Source: an uncultured Phycisphaerales bacterium
GTDB lineage: Bacteria > Planctomycetota > Phycisphaerae > Phycisphaerales > SM1A02
NCBI GenBank assembly: GCA_905480395.1
Contig: CAJQQE010000032.1
Span: forward strand, 1 to 64,000
Reading direction: 5' to 3'
Length of the DNA stretch: 64,000 bases
Shown here: positions 63,648 to 64,000 of the stretch, in pieces
Numbering within the stretch: the first letter of the stretch is position 1
Layout: every line of letters begins with the position of its first letter
Made by a program: the position numbers and the translations under genes
The notes under the pieces: generated by a model
Told to the model about the DNA's origin: nothing
What the model saw: only the letters and a program-made list of their open reading frames with translations
Database searches by the model: none

Positions 63648-64000
63648 TTAGGCAAGCATGATGCCGGGTCGGCATGGAACATCAATCTGCAGAAGCGAAA
63701 TCGTTGAATCAGTCCAAAGTCTTGGTTGGTCGCATGATGCTGGGACAAGGACCGTATCGCCACCGTTGAGTCGGGTCTCGTTGTGTGATGCATCTACGAC
63801 GCATCCGGTGCCCTCGGTGGCGAGGAGTACGAGCGGTGTGGAGCCGATCGTGATGGCGTGGGAACCGGGATCAAACTCGACGTGATCGATGACAAAGTCG
63901 GGCGTGAGGCAGAGGCGGCGTCGCCGACAGCCCCGCGTCTCGACCGCGGGAATCTCGTTCAGCCGAGTGATGGCGGTCATGCCATCGTCCTGAGCGGCGC
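63648..64000 (-). CDS. Mannose-6-phosphate isomerase-like cupin, C-terminal fragment
   Basis: The frame is open to the right edge, so only the last about 117 residues are seen. They form a jelly-roll: 'LTPDFVIDHVEFDPGSHAIT', 'PLVLLATEGTGCVVD', 'TRLNGGDTVLVPASCDQPRL' and 'SLLQIDVP'. This matches the C-terminal cupin of class I mannose-6-phosphate isomerase (fructose-6-P to mannose-6-P), but the catalytic N-terminal half is outside the window. The stop lies 47 bp before the beta-helix gene start chosen here, so they may be co-transcribed. Confidence 0.55.
   Translation of the reverse strand, partial: AAQDDGMTAITRLNEIPAVETRGCRRRRLCLTPDFVIDHVEFDPGSHAITIGSTPLVLLATEGTGCVVDASHNETRLNGGDTVLVPASCDQPRLWTDSTISLLQIDVPCRPGIMLA

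Overview
The window looks like a stretch of chromosome from a Planctomycetota bacterium, most likely of the class Phycisphaerae. This is inferred from gene content, not from a marker gene. The hints are a pilus operon running pilM-N-O-(P)-B, secreted proteins with 'DPxCC...WD..C' cysteine repeats ending in a dockerin-like module, DUF1684, tricorn and prolyl-oligopeptidase type peptidases, a B12-dependent ribonucleotide reductase, many GTG/TTG starts, and a GC content that appears to be about 60%. I see no rRNA, tRNA, CRISPR array, phage or insertion sequence.

Layout. 1-4.5 kb: end of a type IV pilus / type II secretion operon. 4.5-10.1 kb: small membrane and hypothetical genes, a TPR lipoprotein, an ArsR-methyltransferase fusion regulator, a periplasmic-type protein with three CCxxC modules, and ahcY. 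The ahcY promoter carries a perfect palindrome where a repressor would bind. 10.1-17.5 kb: ABC exporter, epimerase, repeat-rich lipoprotein, thiolase and fructose bisphosphatase. 17.6-21 kb: a tricorn-like protease. 21-28.5 kb: an EamA transporter, then a minus-strand run with an MmgE/PrpD protein, a GNAT enzyme, a zinc-ribbon membrane protein, a B12-domain/MeaB GTPase fusion, and DUF1684 and Dabb lipoproteins. 28.5-33.3 kb: the dcd-nrdJ pair, followed by a structured, probably transcribed intergenic segment ending in a strong terminator. 33.3-34.2 kb: about 940 bp without a convincing gene. 34.2-42.5 kb: uvrD/pcrA, an SDR, an Sth-like flavoprotein, prolyl oligopeptidase and serA.

42.5-46.1 kb: map, then a striking 236-aa Asn/Gly/aromatic protein built from 27-residue repeats, then hutI and a STAS protein. 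46.1-54 kb: ChaN-like lipoprotein, cysteine-rich dockerin protein, methyltransferase, polyprenyl synthase, TlpA-like protein and hydrolase, with three intergenic 10-11 bp minisatellites. 54-57.5 kb: panC and an iscS-iscU-iscA cluster whose IscA has an internal insertion. 57.6-64 kb: an M3-like metallopeptidase, a BamE-like lipoprotein, a lone atpD, a beta-helix protein and the end of a mannose-6-phosphate isomerase-like gene.

The most interesting items are the 27-residue repeat protein, which has no Lys, Arg, His, Leu or Ile, together with the nested hairpin just upstream of it; the predicted ArsR-methyltransferase/ahcY control circuit; the B12/MeaB fusion with no mutase beside it; and the structured RNA candidate downstream of nrdJ.
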